A DNA stretch of 38,651 nucleotides, taken from assembly GCA_002722455.1 (NCBI GenBank), contig PBMB01000012.1, forward strand, positions 133,013 through 171,663, given 5' to 3'. The position numbers and the translations under genes are program-made. The DNA is from Chloroflexota bacterium (GTDB taxonomy: Bacteria > Chloroflexota > Dehalococcoidia > Lucifugimonadales > GCA-2722455). This document shows, in pieces, positions 38,476 through 38,651 of the stretch. A model generated the notes under the pieces. That model ran no database searches. It saw nothing but the letters and a program-made list of their open reading frames with translations, and had not been told where the DNA came from. Each line of letters begins with the position of its first letter. Position 1 is the first letter of the stretch.

Positions 38476-38528
38476 AACTGGATTCCATTTTCCTTCAGAA
38501 CACGTTTTATTGTATTTAGCGAATAATT

Positions 38529-38571
38529 CACAAGAAACCCTCGCCCGTGTCTAGGGCGGGGATGAATTGTG
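38529..38571. mobile_element. IS200/IS605-like end hairpin in the adhesin gene
   Basis: CCCTCGCCC (38538-38546), loop GTGTCTA, GGGCGGGG (38554-38561), with outer CACAA/TTGTG. The only GC-rich stretch in this part of the window. Subterminal GC hairpins of this kind, next to ATGAATT, mark ends of IS200/IS605 elements (or the omega-RNA end of TnpB). No transposase lies in the window. The hairpin sits exactly where the upstream frame of the adhesin gene breaks. It could also serve as a terminator (T-rich tail on the plus strand). Confidence 0.45.
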
Positions 38572-38607
38572 TTTTTGTTTTCTTTTTTTTGATTCCAAAT
38601 AACATTT

Positions 38608-38647
38608 TGTTGACTTTTTGTTAGAAATCAATATAATATTGTCAACA
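38608..38647 (+). promoter_or_regulatory. Promoter at the right edge inside a 7-bp inverted repeat
   Basis: TTGACT (38610-38615), 16-base spacer, TATAAT (38632-38637), reading out of the window. TGTTGAC (38608-38614) and GTCAACA (38641-38647) are perfect inverted copies around it. Confidence 0.65.
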
Positions 38648-38651
38648 TTTA

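Noticed and set aside
38538..38590. Hairpin at 38.54 kb as an ordinary plus-strand terminator
   Set aside because: There is no plus-strand gene for nearly 2 kb to its left, and its GC content and sequence differ from all other terminators here.
1..38651. CRISPR array, rRNA or tRNA genes
   Set aside because: No regularly spaced direct repeats, rRNA blocks or cloverleaf sequences were seen on either strand.

Overview
This is a 38.7-kb, very AT-rich window (roughly 30% G+C by eye) from a mobile replicon of a Gram-negative gammaproteobacterium. A Vibrio or Photobacterium-like host is my inference. It rests on a MotX-type flagellar T-ring protein, two signal-peptide-bearing outer-membrane barrels, E. 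coli-like sigma70 promoters (mostly N17 spacers) and Shine-Dalgarno sites, and a secreted protein with a thrombospondin-type C/W module. Most genes are unrecognised, small to medium, and individually transcribed: own promoter in front, short U-tailed hairpin behind. With DNA-modification proteins, a PolyVal-type ART and a phage-type 128-aa protein this suggests a jumbo phage or phage-like megaplasmid. No virion, replication or conjugation gene is present to decide between them.

Layout. 1-7.3 kb: large unrecognised proteins, mostly on the minus strand, several sharing a C-terminal tail. 7.3-11.1 kb: plus-strand accessory genes including two tandem Nmad5-like nucleotide-modification proteins. 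11.1-14.4 kb: a coiled-coil membrane protein, a small coiled-coil protein, and a convergent pair of an unknown gene and an ADP-ribosyltransferase-like gene. 14.4-20.3 kb: MotX homologue, small membrane protein, a stand-alone structured RNA, a Ro60/Rsr (TROVE-vWA) gene, a HAD protein of the RNA-repair-associated type and a Lar-like zinc ribbon. 20.3-26.3 kb: a minus-strand operon with an operator-like palindrome, a 577-aa membrane protein and two convergent outer-membrane barrels. 26.5-32.5 kb: small genes, an Acr3 arsenite exporter and two genes with long structured 5' leaders. 32.5-38.6 kb: a 444-aa unknown, two adjacent D12-class adenine methyltransferases, a very basic, probably abundant small protein under a leader-peptide/hairpin arrangement, and a large secreted adhesin-like gene whose 5' end is broken at an IS200/IS605-like hairpin.

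The most notable locus is 16.39-18.38 kb. A consensus promoter drives a ~190-nt RNA ending in a perfect terminator. The RNA consists of two tandem ~84-nt modules whose helices are preserved by compensatory changes. A second promoter, exactly TTGACA-N17-TATAAT, drives Ro60 immediately downstream. I read this as a mobile-element Ro60/Y-RNA pair with an unusual double Y-RNA-like RNA. Next in interest are the MotX homologue, the leader-peptide attenuator at 36.2 kb and the mutually exclusive leader helices at 30.3 kb.
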